A stretch of DNA of 64,000 nucleotides from positions 107,094-171,093 of the forward strand of contig CAWGWC010000018.1 of assembly GCA_963826165.1 (NCBI GenBank), read 5' to 3'. Each line of letters opens with the position of its first letter. Position 1 is the first letter of the stretch. The notes under the pieces were generated by a model. The model saw only the letters and a list, made by a program, of their open reading frames with translations, ran no database searches and had not been told where the DNA came from. The stretch comes from JACVRW01 sp963826165 (GTDB taxonomy: Bacteria; Actinomycetota; Thermoleophilia; Solirubrobacterales; Thermoleophilaceae). Made by a program: the position numbers and the translations under genes. Positions 7,932 through 15,698 of this stretch are shown one piece after another.

Positions 7932-8168
7932 ATGTGGGGATACACCACCGTCGCGACGGCATTCGTCCTGGCGCTCGTGGTCGTCGCCGTAGTCTTGTTC
8001 GGGGGGTCGCTCTTCTTGATCGCCCCGCTCGCCGTCGTGGTGGTGGGGCTCGCCGTGTTCTTGGACTGGCGGCGCCGTAGGCAGGTGCACGCGCAGTCGC
8101 TCCACGAGGCTGCCGGTCACGACCGGGTCGAGTTCACAGCCCGGGACCGCCAGACCCTCAGCGACTGA
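7932..8168 (+). CDS. Small two-TM membrane protein
   Basis: This 78-residue protein has two adjacent hydrophobic stretches (residues about 6-25 and 27-44) followed by a basic RRRRQ and a polar tail. It lies 17 bp after the secreted protein gene. Function is unknown. Confidence 0.6.
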   Translation: MWGYTTVATAFVLALVVVAVVLFGGSLFLIAPLAVVVVGLAVFLDWRRRRQVHAQSLHEAAGHDRVEFTARDRQTLSD

Positions 8169-8175
8169 CCCGTCC

Positions 8176-8916
8176 GTGAAGCCCGTGCGCGTCGGCTGCT
8201 CGGGCTGGAACTATCAGGACTGGCGCGGTCGCCTGTACCCCGAAGGCGTCGGCCCTGCACGCTGGCTCGGGCTCTACGCCGAGAGCTTCGACACGGTCGA
8301 GATCAATTCGACCTTCTACCGCCTGGCCTCGCGGGACGCCGCGCGGCGCTGGGTCGAGCAGACCCCCGAGAACTTCCTGTTCGCGGCCAAGGCCAGTCGT
8401 TACCTGACCCACGTTCGGCGCCTGCGGGACGTCGGGCAGGGGATCGAGCGCTACTACGAGCGCCTCGAGCCGCTGGTGGACAGCGGCAAGCTGGGCCCCG
8501 TGGTCTGGCAGCTGCCGGCCAACTTCCACCTCGACCTCGAGACGCTCGCCGCCCTGCTGCCCCGGCTGCCGGCCGGCCGGCACTGCTTCGAGTTCCGTCA
8601 CGAGAGCTGGTTTCGCGAGGAGGTCTACTCGCTGTTGCGCGAACACGATGCTGCGCTGGTGATCGGCGACCACGCCAAGTGGCCGTTCCAGGCCCGGGTG
8701 CTCACCACCGGATGGACGCTGGTCCGTCTGCACCACGGCCGGCGTGGGCGAAGGGGCAACTACTCCGAGTCCGAGCTGACCGAATGGGCCCGGCGAATCG
8801 CACAATGGCGGCGCCGGGCCGAGGTCTTCGTCTACTTCAACAACGACTGGGAGGGCTTTGCCCCGAACAACGCCCTGTCGCTCAGGCGGCGGCTGCGGCC
8901 GTCTCCAGACGGGTGA
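8176..8916 (+). CDS. yecE: DUF72 (YecE-like) protein
   Basis: The 246-residue protein starts with VRVGCSGWNYQDWRGRLYP and continues with DTVEINSTFYRLAS, FLFAAKASRYLTH, GPVVWQLPANF and FEFRHESW. These are hallmarks of the DUF72/YecE TIM-barrel family. The near-terminal FVYFNNDWEGFAPNNA segment is also conserved. The biochemical role of the family is unclear. Its last 35 bp overlap the 3' end of the convergent SigB-type sigma gene. Confidence 0.9.
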   Translation: MKPVRVGCSGWNYQDWRGRLYPEGVGPARWLGLYAESFDTVEINSTFYRLASRDAARRWVEQTPENFLFAAKASRYLTHVRRLRDVGQGIERYYERLEPLVDSGKLGPVVWQLPANFHLDLETLAALLPRLPAGRHCFEFRHESWFREEVYSLLREHDAALVIGDHAKWPFQARVLTTGWTLVRLHHGRRGRRGNYSESELTEWARRIAQWRRRAEVFVYFNNDWEGFAPNNALSLRRRLRPSPDG

Positions 8917-9712
8917 GCGCCCGGCGCAACAGGCGCGACACATGCATCTGCGAGTAGCCGATCTGCTCGCCGATCTCGCGTTGGGTCATGTCATGGAGGA
9001 AGCGCAGCTCGAGCACGTGGCGTTCCACGTCGGGCAGCTCGCGCCAGGTGGTGGCAATCGCGTGACGGTCCTCGACGAGCTCGTAGCCCGAGTCCTCGCC
9101 TCCCAGCAGATCCACCAACGCGGCTGACTCCCCGTCATCGGGCGTGGACGGAGCATCGAGTGAGGCCGCCTCGTAGGACGCGGCCGCCTCCTGCGCCTCC
9201 AGCACCTCCTCGGTCGTGCAGCCCAGCGCCACTGCCACCTCCCGCACCTTGGGCGAGCGGCCCAGCTCCTTGGAGAGCGCCTCGCTCTCGCGGCTGACCG
9301 CCAGTGTGCGCTCCTGCAGATCCCGCGGCACATGTAGCGACCAGCCCTTGTCCCGGAAATGCCGCTTCAGCTCGCCGAGGATCGTGGGCGCCGCATAGCT
9401 CGTGAACTTGGTGCCCCGGCCGGGCTCGAAGCGGTCGATCGCCTTGACCAGGCCGAGACTCGCCACCTGCAGCAGGTCGTCGAACGGCTCGTCGGTGTAC
9501 GAGTAGCGCAGTGCGAGGTCTCTGGCCAAGGGCAGGAAGCGCTCCGTCAGCTCCTCGCGGGCGGCCAGGTCGCCCTCCTCGTGGTAGCGCACGAGTAGAC
9601 GCAGCTCTGCCTCACGGTCGTGGCCTCCGCTGCCGTTGCGTCTCGGCGCGCTGCCGTTCTGGTGCTGGTGGGCTCGTGAGCCCTCTGGGGACGCGAGTGC
9701 GATGGCACTCAT
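8882..9712 (-). CDS. SigB/SigF-type (group 3) RNA polymerase sigma factor
   Basis: The 276-residue protein has region 2 (FDDLLQVASLGLVKAIDRFE then FTSYAAPTILGELKRHFRD), region 3 (GWSLHVPRDLQERT) and region 4 (TQREIGEQIGYSQMHVSRLL), all typical of the SigB/SigF/WhiG group. I chose the ATG at 9712; an upstream in-frame ATG at 9865 would add about 51 residues without family similarity and would include the promoter. A GTTT-N16-GGGAAT promoter matches its own class of recognition sequence, so it probably activates itself. It is the likely output of the stressosome genes at 44-47 kb, though no RsbV/RsbW pair is seen in the window. Confidence 0.9.
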   Translation of the reverse strand: MSAIALASPEGSRAHQHQNGSAPRRNGSGGHDREAELRLLVRYHEEGDLAAREELTERFLPLARDLALRYSYTDEPFDDLLQVASLGLVKAIDRFEPGRGTKFTSYAAPTILGELKRHFRDKGWSLHVPRDLQERTLAVSRESEALSKELGRSPKVREVAVALGCTTEEVLEAQEAAASYEAASLDAPSTPDDGESAALVDLLGGEDSGYELVEDRHAIATTWRELPDVERHVLELRFLHDMTQREIGEQIGYSQMHVSRLLRRALTRLETAAAAA

Positions 9713-9841
9713 CTGGTGTCGAACCTCCGTCTCGATTGACGTGAAGTCCGATTCGTCACCGCGAGGGCGGCGACGGCTCGTCCCCCTTACATATGTAGTC
9801 CCGAGCCGGGCCTCGTCAACCCGCTCGTGGCGACAAAGAGT

Positions 9842-9867
9842 ATTCCCTTCGGGACTATCCGCCAAAC
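9842..9867 (-). promoter_or_regulatory. SigB-type promoter of the sigma gene
   Basis: The minus strand reads GTTT (9867-9864), a 16-nt spacer, then GGGAAT (9847-9842). The SigB/SigF consensus of actinobacteria is GTTT-N14-17-GGGTAT/C. It lies about 130 nt upstream of the sigma gene start and suggests positive autoregulation. Confidence 0.6.
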
Positions 9868-9885
9868 GCTACGTCGCGTTTGGCG
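9860..9885. repeat. 10-bp perfect inverted repeat between divergent promoters
   Basis: Arms CGCCAAACGC (9860-9869) and GCGTTTGGCG (9876-9885) are exact complements around a 6-nt spacer. Each arm contains the GTTT -35 box of one of the two divergent SigB-type promoters. It may be a regulator site or simply the result of back-to-back -35 elements. Confidence 0.65.
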
Positions 9886-9902
9886 CGAGATGTCCAGGGT
9901 AC
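9878..9902 (+). promoter_or_regulatory. SigB-type promoter of the DUF2294 gene
   Basis: The plus strand reads GTTT (9878-9881), a 15-nt spacer, then GGGTAC (9897-9902), an exact match to the GNNT-N14-16-GGGTAC form known for Streptomyces SigB. The DUF2294 start follows about 93 nt downstream. Confidence 0.6.
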
Positions 9903-9995
9903 GGAGCGCCGTCCTGCTCGCCCCGGCGCCCTGACGCGTGCCCACGCTGCCGGCGCGGGTGGTGAAGCGCAGGCTGCTGCAATAGGTGACATCCG

Positions 9996-10370
9996 ATGAG
10001 CGACCTGCAGGACGGCACTCAGCTGGGGGAGCAGCTTGCCGCGGTAACCAACGGGCTGGTGCGGCTGTTTCGGGAGTACTACGGCCGGGGGCCGACCAAG
10101 GCCAAGAGCTACCTCCTCGACGACTCCTATCTGGTCTGCGTGCTGCACGAGACCATGACCACCGTCGAGCGCACGCTCGTCGATGCCGGGCGCGGCGAGA
10201 TGGTCCGCAGCACCCGGCTCACCTTCCAGGAGGCCATGGCCGACTCGTTCATGGGCGTCGTGGAGGAGGCGATGGGCCGCCGGGTCTTGACGTACCACAG
10301 CCAGCTCACACTCTCACCCGACGTCGGGTGGGAGTTCTTCGTGCTCGACGGCCCGAGCGCCGCTCAATAG
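9996..10370 (+). CDS. DUF2294 (MpsC/YbcI-like) protein
   Basis: The 124-residue protein has the DUF2294 pattern: LAAVTNGLVRLFREYYGRGPTKAKSY style N-terminus, VLHETMTTVERTL in the middle and VVEEAMGRRVLTYHSQ near the end. The family is also named MpsC after a sodium-dependent membrane-potential system, but its molecular role is not settled. It stands behind a SigB-type promoter, so it is a likely stress gene. A second, divergent copy is at 12382-12744. Its 3' end overlaps the convergent membrane gene by 7 bp. Confidence 0.83.
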   Translation: MSDLQDGTQLGEQLAAVTNGLVRLFREYYGRGPTKAKSYLLDDSYLVCVLHETMTTVERTLVDAGRGEMVRSTRLTFQEAMADSFMGVVEEAMGRRVLTYHSQLTLSPDVGWEFFVLDGPSAAQ

Positions 10371-10939
10371 CGGCGGCGAAGCAGGCGGCGCGCCGGCGGG
10401 CGGCGGAAGTTGGCCTGCCCCAGCGCTGCGTTGACCCCCACGAGCGAGACCTCGGCCAGAGCGTTGGCGGTACTCAGGATGGTGATCCCGCGCTTGAGCC
10501 GAGCCGCCGTCGCGGGCGTGTCCGGGGCCGGATGGTCTCCGTCGGCGAGCGGCACCGCCCCATCCGGAGCCTGGCGCGCGAACCGTATCCCGGCCGCAGC
10601 CGTGGCCGCGCCCGTTGCGACCACGGCGCCAATGGCCACATCCTTCGCCCGCGCGAGACTGCGCTCCCGGGGCGAAAGCAGCTCAGGGCGCGCCTCTCCG
10701 GCGCGCGCTCCGGCCCAGCCGCCCACGATGGCCAGCACCGAGAGTGAGTTGACCCAGGAGTAGTTGCGCCATGCCCGGTTCAGCACCTTGCCCCGTTCGG
10801 CCTCATCGCTGACCTCCGCCAGCGCAGGGTGCATGGCCAGGCGGCCGTAGAGGTTGCCGCCCAGAAGCGCCGCCATGCCGATGTCATGCGCCGCGCGACC
10901 GAGGCTGCTGACGGTGTCGGATTCGATGCTCAGCGCCAC
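10364..10939 (-). CDS. Hypothetical membrane protein
   Basis: This 191-residue protein has hydrophobic segments around residues 20-30, 60-78 and 98-115, with glycine- and alanine-rich composition and an Arg-rich C-terminus (RRPPARRLLRRRY). The first part reads GRAAHDIGMAALLGGNLYGR. I do not recognise a named family. It lies between the SigB-type and RpoD-like sigma genes, on the same strand as both. Confidence 0.65.
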   Translation of the reverse strand: MALSIESDTVSSLGRAAHDIGMAALLGGNLYGRLAMHPALAEVSDEAERGKVLNRAWRNYSWVNSLSVLAIVGGWAGARAGEARPELLSPRERSLARAKDVAIGAVVATGAATAAAGIRFARQAPDGAVPLADGDHPAPDTPATAARLKRGITILSTANALAEVSLVGVNAALGQANFRRPPARRLLRRRY

Positions 10940-11014
10940 GGTCGGACCTCAGTGTCGCGGTGGGTGCTGCTGGTGTCGTGTGGCTTCAAGTGGGGCTCCT
11001 TGTCTTCGGGCCGC

Positions 11015-11938
11015 TCAGGCCGCGTCGGCGGCCGCAGCCAGCTCTCGGATCCCGGCGAGCCGGTCGAGCGCGTCGCGCTCGATGCGCCGGACCCGCTCGG
11101 GCGACACGCCCAGGCGCCGTCCCGTCTCGCGCAACGGCGTCGGCCCCGACCCGTCCATGCCGAAACGCAGCCGGATGACCTCTCTCTCCCGTTCGGGCAG
11201 GCGCTCGAGCGCGCTGTGCACCGCCTGCTCCCGCAGGCCGCTCTCGACCTCATCGAAAGGACTGCGCTCGTCGCTCGGAATCAGATCGCCGAGGCCGGCG
11301 CTCCCGTCCTCACCCACGGGACGGTCCAGGCTCGTCACGGTACGGCTGATCGCCCGGGTCTCACGAACCTCCGGCAGGCTCAGGTAGGCCTCACCGGCAA
11401 TCTCCTCGTCGGATGGAACCCGACCGAGCCGGAGGGAGAGGTCACGCTCGGCGCGGAGGATGCTGCGCTCGCGCTGGCCGATGTGCACCGGGATGCGGAT
11501 GGCCCGCCCTTGGTTGGCCAAGCCGCGCTGGATGGCCTGGCGGATCCAGAAGGTCGCGTAGGTGGAGAACTTGTAGCCGCGCCGCCAGTCGAACTTCTCG
11601 GTGGCCCGCACCAGCCCGAGCACGCCCTCCTGGACCAGATCGAGCAGTGAAAGCTCATACCCGCGGAACCGCTTCGCGAGCGAGACCACCAGCCGCAGGT
11701 TGGCGTTGATCATGCGCTCCTTGGCGTCGAGATCGCCCCGCTCGATGCGCTTGGCCAACTCGACCTCCTCGCTCGCGCTCAGCAGGTTGTGCCGCCGGAT
11801 GTCGCGGAGAAACAGCTCGAGCCCGTCGCTGGTGTCCCCAGGGGAGGGCTCCTCCGGGGGCCGGGAAAGCCCCAGCAGGTCGTCTGCGCCGAGCTCGTCT
11901 TCGTTCAGCCTCAGAGGATCGGTGTGCCGCGGCTTCAT
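11015..11938 (-). CDS. RNA polymerase sigma factor, RpoD-like (group 2)
   Basis: This 307-residue factor has region 1.2 (DGLELFLRDIRRHNLLS), region 2 (FDWRRGYKFSTYATFWIRQA), region 3 (RIPVHIGQRERS) and region 4 (GVSPERVRRIERDALDRL). It resembles the factor at 1314-2198 in every domain, though the N-terminus is longer and acidic (LNEDELGADDLLG). It is probably a group 2, non-essential paralog. A ribbon-helix-helix regulator gene lies 45 bp upstream on the same strand. Confidence 0.9.
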   Translation of the reverse strand: MKPRHTDPLRLNEDELGADDLLGLSRPPEEPSPGDTSDGLELFLRDIRRHNLLSASEEVELAKRIERGDLDAKERMINANLRLVVSLAKRFRGYELSLLDLVQEGVLGLVRATEKFDWRRGYKFSTYATFWIRQAIQRGLANQGRAIRIPVHIGQRERSILRAERDLSLRLGRVPSDEEIAGEAYLSLPEVRETRAISRTVTSLDRPVGEDGSAGLGDLIPSDERSPFDEVESGLREQAVHSALERLPEREREVIRLRFGMDGSGPTPLRETGRRLGVSPERVRRIERDALDRLAGIRELAAAADAA

Positions 11939-11983
11939 CCGGCCCGGCTACCCGACGGCCAGGAGGGGAAACGGGAGTTGCGC

Positions 11984-12268
11984 CTACTCCGCAGGGCGAC
12001 GCTCCACGGCCTTCAGCCGGGCCCGTTCGATCGGGCCGGCCTGAGAGGTGGCCGCGAGCTCCGGCTGCGGCTCGCCGGCGGCGTCCGCCTGAGACCCTAC
12101 GAAGACGTCTTCTCCCCTGCGGGCAGCGGCGTGGACCACGCGCGCCAGCGCGGCTTCGCGAACGTACTGGGCGACGCTCACACCGTCGAGCGCGCACTCC
12201 CGTTCGAGCGCCTCCCACAGGTCTGCGCCGAAGCGCAAGGTGGTCTGGTGCATCTTCCGCCGTGTCAT
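11984..12268 (-). CDS. Ribbon-helix-helix (CopG-like) DNA-binding protein
   Basis: The 94-residue protein starts MTRRKMHQTTLRFGADLWEA. The strand-forming HQTTLRF is followed by two helices (DLWEALERECALDGVSVAQY and the following VREAAL segment), the classic ribbon-helix-helix layout. The C-terminal half is disordered. Such proteins bind tandem sites as dimers of dimers and often control their own promoter. A pair of direct repeats lies 54-74 nt upstream, between it and the divergent DUF2294 gene. Confidence 0.75.
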   Translation of the reverse strand: MTRRKMHQTTLRFGADLWEALERECALDGVSVAQYVREAALARVVHAAARRGEDVFVGSQADAAGEPQPELAATSQAGPIERARLKAVERRPAE

Positions 12269-12276
12269 CTTCGTAA

Positions 12277-12303
12277 AGATTACTGGGAAACCGAAATCGT
12301 CAA
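12277..12303 (-). promoter_or_regulatory. Possible leaderless promoter of the RHH gene
   Basis: The minus strand shows TTGACG (12303-12298), a 15-nt spacer and TAATCT (12282-12277). Initiation about 7 nt later would fall next to the ATG at 12268, giving a leaderless or near-leaderless mRNA. The spacer is short, so this is tentative. Confidence 0.35.
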
Positions 12304-12321
12304 CGCCATCGGTGTATAGTC

Positions 12322-12344
12322 AGCGATATCTTTAGCGATATCGC
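12322..12344. promoter_or_regulatory. Tandem AGCGATATC repeats, likely RHH operator
   Basis: AGCGATATC occurs at 12322-12330 and again at 12334-12342, a 12-bp period. The second copy extends into the perfect palindrome GCGATATCGC (12335-12344). Spacing of about one helical turn suits cooperative binding of two ribbon-helix-helix dimers, and the site lies between the divergent RHH and DUF2294 genes. Confidence 0.5.
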
Positions 12345-12381
12345 AATCAGCACTGATGGCGTTTCCGAGCAGTCCGTCGTC

Positions 12382-12744
12382 TTGGGTGAGATCTCTCGCC
12401 GGATGGTTCAACTCATGCGCCAGCGGGCCGGTCGCGGGCCAACCGAGGCGCGGACGTACCCCGTGGGAGACAACGCCGTCGTGGTGCTGCTGGACGACGT
12501 TCTCACGCAGGCCGAGAAGACGCTCTGGGCCACCGGACGACACGAAACCGCAGAGGCCTACCGGCTTGCGGTCCTCCAAGCGGTCGAGCCCGAGATGCGC
12601 GAGATCGTCGTCGAAGCCACCGGGCGCGAGGTGCGGGCCACTCTTCACTCGATGAACCACGACCCCGATGTGGTGGCCGAGGTCTTCCTGCTCGTGCCCG
12701 ACGGAGAACACCCTCTGGCGGTTGACGGGTCCGGCGTCTCCTAG
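12382..12744 (+). CDS. DUF2294 (MpsC/YbcI-like) protein, second copy
   Basis: The 120-residue product has the same layout as the protein at 9996-10370: RMVQLMRQRAGRGPTEARTY, VLLDDVLTQAEKTL and IVVEATGREVRATLHSMNHD. The only good start in frame is TTG at 12382; the frame stays open upstream (residues DGVSEQSVV) but without ATG or GTG, so the true start may be unusual. It lies downstream of the tandem AGCGATATC repeats and may be controlled by the RHH protein. Its end overlaps the convergent ligD-like gene by 4 bp. Confidence 0.75.
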   Translation: MGEISRRMVQLMRQRAGRGPTEARTYPVGDNAVVVLLDDVLTQAEKTLWATGRHETAEAYRLAVLQAVEPEMREIVVEATGREVRATLHSMNHDPDVVAEVFLLVPDGEHPLAVDGSGVS

Positions 12745-13634
12745 CCGCCCGCGTTGAGCAGCGTATCCACGCGGCGCCGGGCCTTCGTGATGCCGCGGGC
12801 CTGGCGGTTCATGCCGGCCCAGGGATCGCCCTTGGCCTCCAGGCGCCGGATCACGTTGCGGACGGTCCAGCGGTCGGGGCGCAGGCGCGAGTCCGACAGC
12901 TCGTCCCAGGCGATCGGGGTGGCCACCGGAGCCCCGGGCCGGGGCCGCACGGCGTACGGCGGCACCGCGGTCTGGGCGTAGCGGTTGCGGGCCACGTCCA
13001 CGAGGATGCGCCCGCCGCGCTTCGCCTTCCGGAACTCGGTCGTGAGGTCGTCGGGATGACGCAGCGCGAGCACGCCGGCGGCCGCGCGAGCGAAGTCGCC
13101 CACCTCGTCGAAGCTCCCCCGCCGGCGCAGTGGCGTCCATACGTGGATGCCCTTGGAGCCGGTGACCTGAGCGAACGGTGTGAAGCCGAGCTCCTCGAGC
13201 AGGTCGCCGGTCCAGCGCGCGGCGCGGCGCACCGCGGGGAAGTCGGTGCCCGGGGCGGGATCGAGATCGAACACGAGCCGGTCCGGCTGCTCGATGCGGT
13301 CCGAGCGGGACAGCCACACGTGGGGCGTGATGCAGTTCTGGCCCACGAGGTAGACGAGCGTGTCCGCCTTGTCGACGGTCAGCTGGCTCAGTGTGCCCCC
13401 GGCCTTGTGCACCTCCACGCGCCGGATCCAGTCGGGGAAGTAGTCGGGCACGTCCTTGTGGAAGAACCCCTTGCCCTCGATCCCGTCGGGGAAGCGCTGC
13501 ATGCTCACCGGCCGTCCCTTGACGTGAGGCAGCATCCATTCCGCCACGCGCTCGTAGTAGGCGGCCAGGTCGCCCTTGGTCACCCCGTCGCCGGGAAACA
13601 GGACCTTGTCGGGATGGGTGATCTTCACGTCCAT
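12741..13634 (-). CDS. ligD: Stand-alone LigD-type polymerase/primase domain protein
   Basis: The 297-residue protein corresponds to the polymerase domain of LigD, an archaeo-eukaryotic primase-like enzyme that fills gaps during non-homologous end joining. Visible landmarks are DVKITHPDKVLFP at the start, RFPDGIEGKGFFHKDVP, the catalytic FDLDPAPG (Asp-x-Asp) and GSKGIHVWTPL. No ligase or nuclease domain is attached, and no ku gene is in the window. It starts at the ATG at 13634, 10 bp after the CDF transporter gene on the same strand, so the two may be co-transcribed. Confidence 0.9.
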   Translation of the reverse strand: MDVKITHPDKVLFPGDGVTKGDLAAYYERVAEWMLPHVKGRPVSMQRFPDGIEGKGFFHKDVPDYFPDWIRRVEVHKAGGTLSQLTVDKADTLVYLVGQNCITPHVWLSRSDRIEQPDRLVFDLDPAPGTDFPAVRRAARWTGDLLEELGFTPFAQVTGSKGIHVWTPLRRRGSFDEVGDFARAAAGVLALRHPDDLTTEFRKAKRGGRILVDVARNRYAQTAVPPYAVRPRPGAPVATPIAWDELSDSRLRPDRWTVRNVIRRLEAKGDPWAGMNRQARGITKARRRVDTLLNAGG

Positions 13635-13644
13635 CGCGGGAAGC

Positions 13645-14574
13645 TCAGGACCGGGTTCGGCGTTCGAGCGGGGCGATCGACAGCGGGCCCTCGTGCAGCG
13701 CCTCGACCTGCAGCGTCGAGTGGGTGATGCCGAAGCGCTCGTGCAGCATCTCGGCCAGCCGGCGGCGATGGGCCTGGGTGTCGCAGCCGGGGCGGACGGT
13801 GACGTGTGCGGAGAGCGCGGGGAAGCCGGAGGTGACCTCCCACACGTGCAGGTCGTGCACCTCGACCACGTGGTCCTCGCCCGCGAGAGCGGTGCCGATC
13901 TCGTCCGGATCGAGGTCACGGGGGGCGGCCTCCAGCAGCACCCGCCCGGAGTCGCGCAGGAGGCCGAAGCCGGAGTAGAGCATCAGACCCGCCACCATCA
14001 GCGCCGCGATGCCGTCCGCGCGCGAGAAGCCGGTCAGCAGGACCACCGCGCCGGCGACGGCGGTGGCCACGAAGGCAAACAGGTCGTTGAGAACGTGCTG
14101 GAACGCGCCCTCGACGTTGAGGCTGCGGCGGTTGGCCCCCGAAAGGATCATCGTGGCCAGCAGGTTCACGCCGATGCCCACCACGGCGACCACCAGCACC
14201 GCGGCACCCTCCACCTCGGGAGGGCTGATCAGCCGGCGCACGCCCTCGAAGACGATCACCGCGCCCAGTGCCACCAGCGTCGCGCCGTTGAGCTGGGCCG
14301 ACAGGATCTCGGCCCGCCGCCACCCGAACGTGAAGCCGCCCTGCGCGGGCCGCCGGGCGATGTGGGCTGCGAACAGAGCGAGCGCGATGGCCCCGGCGTC
14401 GGTGAGCATGTGCGCCGCGTCCGAGAGCAGAGCCAGCGAGGACGCCAGCAGGCCCACCACGACCTCCACTGCCATGAAGACCACGATCAGGACCAGCGCG
14501 GCCGTCAGCCGGCGCGAGTCGCCGGTCTGGGACGGACCGCCGTGCGCGTGTCCATGGTGGTGTGCGTGCGCCAT
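13645..14574 (-). CDS. Cation diffusion facilitator (zinc-type) transporter
   Basis: The roughly 309-residue protein has a His-rich N-terminus (MAHAHHHGHAHGG), six membrane segments and a cytosolic C-terminal domain. The metal sites of zinc CDF exporters are present: SDAAHMLTDAGA in TM2 and QHVLNDLFAF in TM5 (both His-x3-Asp). The cytosolic domain contains HDLHVWEVTSGFPALSAHV. I chose the ATG at 14574, with the His stretch directly after it; an in-frame start at 14592 adds six residues. Zn(II) or a related divalent metal is the likely substrate. Confidence 0.9.
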   Translation of the reverse strand: MAHAHHHGHAHGGPSQTGDSRRLTAALVLIVVFMAVEVVVGLLASSLALLSDAAHMLTDAGAIALALFAAHIARRPAQGGFTFGWRRAEILSAQLNGATLVALGAVIVFEGVRRLISPPEVEGAAVLVVAVVGIGVNLLATMILSGANRRSLNVEGAFQHVLNDLFAFVATAVAGAVVLLTGFSRADGIAALMVAGLMLYSGFGLLRDSGRVLLEAAPRDLDPDEIGTALAGEDHVVEVHDLHVWEVTSGFPALSAHVTVRPGCDTQAHRRRLAEMLHERFGITHSTLQVEALHEGPLSIAPLERRTRS

Positions 14575-14633
14575 CACCGATGATGGTCGCACGCGCGCTT
14601 TTCCGCCGCCCAGGCCGTGGGTAGCGGAAGCGT

Positions 14634-15695
14634 ATGCGAGTCATCGTGGTGGGCGCGACCGGGAACCTGGGCACGAGCGTGTTGCGGTCGCTGGCCGCCG
14701 AGCCGGCGGTGGAGTCCGTGGTGGGAGTGAGCCGCCGGCCGCCGGGGGACGCGTTCGACGCCTTCGACAAGGCCGAGTGGCGACAGGCCGACGTCGCCCG
14801 CGGCCCGCTCAGGCCGCTGTTCGACGGTGCCGACGCGGTCATTCATCTCGCCTGGCTGATCCAGCCCGGCCGGGACATGGCCACCCTCCGCGCCGTGAAC
14901 GTGGAGGGCAGCGCGCGCGTCTTCCGCGCCGCAGCGGACGCGGGCGTGCGCACCCTTCTCTACGCCTCATCGGTCGGCGCCTACGCGACCGGCCCGAAGG
15001 ATCACCGCGTGGACGAGAGCTGGCCCACCACCGGTATCCCGACGTCGTCCTACTCGCGCCACAAGGTCGAGGTCGAGCGGCTGCTCGACCGCTTCGAGTC
15101 CGAGCAGCCCGAGGTCCGCACGGTCCGGTTGCGCCCAGGGCTCGTGTTCAAGTATGAGGCCGGCTCGGAGATCCGCCGCCTGTTCGCCGGACCGCTCCTG
15201 CCCGGCTTCCTGCTGCGGCCGCAACTGATACCGGTGGTGCCGGACACGCCGCGACTGCGCTTCCAGGCCGTTCACTCATACGACGTGGGCGAAGCGTTCC
15301 GGCTCGCGCTGGTGAGCGATGCCCGCGGCCCGTTCAACGTGGCGGCCGATCCGGTACTTGATCCGCCCGAGCTAGGAAAGCTGCTGGGAGCGCGCCCGGT
15401 CCCCACCCCGGAGCGGCTGCTGCGCGGAGCCGCTGCCCTGAGCTTCCGGCTGCACCTGCAGCCGAGCGAGCCGGGCTGGCTGGACATCGCCTTCGGCGTG
15501 CCGCTCATGGACACCGGGCGCGCTCGCGCCGAGCTGGGATGGCGGCCGGAGCGAAGCTCCACCCGGGCCCTGAGCGAGCTGCTTGACGGCATTCGCGACG
15601 GTGCGGGGCTCGACACGCCGCCACTCGAGCCCGGTGGCGCCGGGCCCGCCCGCAGCCGCGAGTTCGCGAGCGGCGTGGGCTCGCGGACGGGCTAG
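14634..15695 (+). CDS. NAD(P)-dependent epimerase/dehydratase family protein
   Basis: This 353-residue extended short-chain dehydrogenase has the nucleotide motif VVGATGNLGTSVLR at the N-terminus, ADAVIHLAW near residue 65, the active-site YASSVGAY and catalytic YSRHK (Tyr-x3-Lys) near residue 140. The C-terminal substrate domain is less conserved and ends in a variable, probably unstructured tail. Substrate is not evident; a nucleotide sugar or a hydroxysteroid-like compound are both possible. Confidence 0.85.
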   Translation: MRVIVVGATGNLGTSVLRSLAAEPAVESVVGVSRRPPGDAFDAFDKAEWRQADVARGPLRPLFDGADAVIHLAWLIQPGRDMATLRAVNVEGSARVFRAAADAGVRTLLYASSVGAYATGPKDHRVDESWPTTGIPTSSYSRHKVEVERLLDRFESEQPEVRTVRLRPGLVFKYEAGSEIRRLFAGPLLPGFLLRPQLIPVVPDTPRLRFQAVHSYDVGEAFRLALVSDARGPFNVAADPVLDPPELGKLLGARPVPTPERLLRGAAALSFRLHLQPSEPGWLDIAFGVPLMDTGRARAELGWRPERSSTRALSELLDGIRDGAGLDTPPLEPGGAGPARSREFASGVGSRTG

Positions 15696-15698
15696 CGG

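Noticed and set aside
9713..9865. N-terminal extension of the SigB-type sigma protein (start at 9865)
   Set aside because: It would overlap the sigma gene's own SigB-type promoter, and the added residues have no family similarity.
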